From positions 2,480,001-2,544,000 of the forward strand of contig NZ_CP020809.1 of NCBI RefSeq assembly GCF_002157835.1: a DNA stretch of 64,000 nucleotides, written 5' to 3'. Shown piece by piece: positions 63,258 through 64,000 of this stretch. Source of the stretch: Mycobacterium dioxanotrophicus. Its GTDB lineage: Bacteria > Actinomycetota > Actinomycetes > Mycobacteriales > Mycobacteriaceae. The notes beneath the pieces are model-generated. The model was not told the origin of the DNA, searched no databases, and saw nothing but the letters and a program-made list of their open reading frames with translations. The first letter of the stretch is position 1. Each line of letters opens with the position of its first letter. Both the position numbers and the translations under genes were made by a program.

Positions 63258-64000
63258 TTACATCGGTGCGTTCGCGGGCTGGAAGACACCCGAACTGTCC
63301 GACTCCTCTTCGGCACGGATGACGTGCACGACCGCGTTGATCAATGCCAGGTGGGTGAACGCCTGCGGGAAGTTGCCCAGGTGCCTGCCGGTGCGCGGTT
63401 CGATCTCCTCGGCGTAGAGATGCAGCGGGCTGGCGAACGACAACAACCGCTCGCACAGATGCTTGGCGCGGCTCACTTCGCCGATCTCGACCAGTGCCGA
63501 AACCAGCCAGAACGAGCAGATGGTGAAGGTGCCCTCCTCGCCGGAGAGACCGTCGTCGGTCTCGTCGGTGCGGTAGCGCAGGACCAGCCCCTCCTCGGTG
63601 AGCTCGTCGGCGATGGCCAGCACCGTCGCGCGCACCCGGGGATCGTCGGGCGGCAGGAACCGGGTGAGCACCGTCAGCAACAGTGACGCGTCCAGCGCGT
63701 CGTCGCCGTACCGCTGGGTCAAAACGCCGCGCTTGTCGACACCGTTGGCCAGCACGTCGGCCTTGATCTCTTCGGCGATCGCCCGCCATTGCTGCGCGTA
63801 ACTCTTCTCGCCCTGCAACTCCGCCAGCTTCGAACCGCGGTCCAGCGCGACCCAACACATGATCTTGCTTGAGGTGAAGTGCTGCGGCTCGCCGCGCACC
63901 TCCCAGATCCCGCGGTCCGGTTCGCGCCAGTGCTTGATGGCCTCTTCGACCTGGTTCTTCAGCACCGGCCACAGCGCCTCGGGAATCTGTTCCCGCGACT
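63258..64000 (-). CDS. GH15 family glycoside hydrolase, trehalase-like (5' part outside window)
   Basis: The reading frame runs from the right edge to TGA-type stop at 63258. About 247 residues of the C-terminal half are visible: KIMCWVALDRGSKLAE, FTICSFWLVSALVEIGEV, and LGNFPQAFTHLALINAVV, which are the conserved helices of the (alpha/alpha)6 barrel of GH15. The M. smegmatis gene at this place in the order is a trehalase; glucoamylase is the alternative. It is convergent with the TQXA-like gene, 7 bases apart. The start lies beyond the window. Confidence 0.9.
   Translation of the reverse strand, partial: SREQIPEALWPVLKNQVEEAIKHWREPDRGIWEVRGEPQHFTSSKIMCWVALDRGSKLAELQGEKSYAQQWRAIAEEIKADVLANGVDKRGVLTQRYGDDALDASLLLTVLTRFLPPDDPRVRATVLAIADELTEEGLVLRYRTDETDDGLSGEEGTFTICSFWLVSALVEIGEVSRAKHLCERLLSFASPLHLYAEEIEPRTGRHLGNFPQAFTHLALINAVVHVIRAEEESDSSGVFQPANAPM

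Noticed and set aside
1..64000. CRISPR array, prophage, insertion sequence or tRNA
   Set aside because: I looked for regular repeats, transposase or integrase genes and tRNA-like folds and saw none in this window.

Overview
The window is GC-rich chromosomal DNA from a mycobacterium, most probably a fast-growing Mycolicibacterium of the M. smegmatis type. The evidence is gene order and protein sequence. Reading left to right, the genes follow the M. tuberculosis Rv2444c to Rv2402 order (rne, rplU, rpmA, obg, proB, nadE, proA, MoxR/VWA pair, nadD, rsfS, gpgP, octT, degV, comEA, comEC, holA, rpsT, ATP-grasp/alpha-E/transglutaminase, CBS protein, PemK-like protein, lepA, GH15 trehalase-like). Several blocks that I place as insertions relative to that order carry catabolic and sulfur-related genes. 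I saw no phage, IS element, CRISPR array, tRNA or rRNA.

Regions. (1) 1-4.2 kb: 3' end of RNase E, ribosomal proteins L21 and L27, Obg GTPase, ProB. (2) 4.2-11 kb: TetR/P450 pair with a clear operator, sirtuin, NAD synthetase, enoyl-CoA hydratase, ribokinase. (3) 11-24.9 kb: conserved core (proA, MoxR-VWA, nadD-rsfS-gpgP-octT-degV, a reductase, SPFH protein, comEA-comEC-holA, rpsT). (4) 25-32 kb: ATP-grasp/alpha-E/transglutaminase operon, MarR with twin operators in front of a membrane protein and an LLM oxidoreductase, RNase Z-like and CBS proteins. (5) 32-36 kb: an ABC importer of the MetNIQ type joined to an FMN monooxygenase, read as an organosulfur uptake and desulfonation operon. (6) 36-40.7 kb: small protein, STAS protein, GNAT, PemK-like protein, LepA. 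(7) 40.7-48.7 kb: an NCS1 permease interrupted by an in-frame stop, preceded by an unlisted 54-residue membrane protein, divergent from an amine oxidase / acyl-CoA synthetase / SDR / acyl-CoA dehydrogenase operon. (8) 48.7-57 kb: two sensor-domain lipoproteins, a strong inverted repeat, then a second organosulfur cluster (two FMN monooxygenases, APC permease, GNAT, DszC-like enzyme). (9) 57-61.7 kb: MDR reductase, methyltransferase, ANTAR-only protein, and a family 2A encapsulin shell with its cysteine desulfurase cargo. (10) 61.8-64 kb: a leaderless mini-ORF ending in four consecutive cysteine codons, a thioester-type (TQXA-like) protein that has no cysteine at all, and the 3' part of a GH15 trehalase-like gene.

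How they fit together. Sulfur is the recurring accessory theme. Two import/monooxygenase clusters could release sulfite from organosulfur compounds, the encapsulin with its desulfurase is of a type shown to store elemental sulfur, and the divergent transcript beside it carries a cysteine-codon attenuator of a kind known in mycobacteria. The most interesting part is 58.9-63.3 kb: shell, cargo with a repeat-bearing targeting linker, poly-Cys leader, and a cysteine-free protein whose expected thioester cysteine is a serine.
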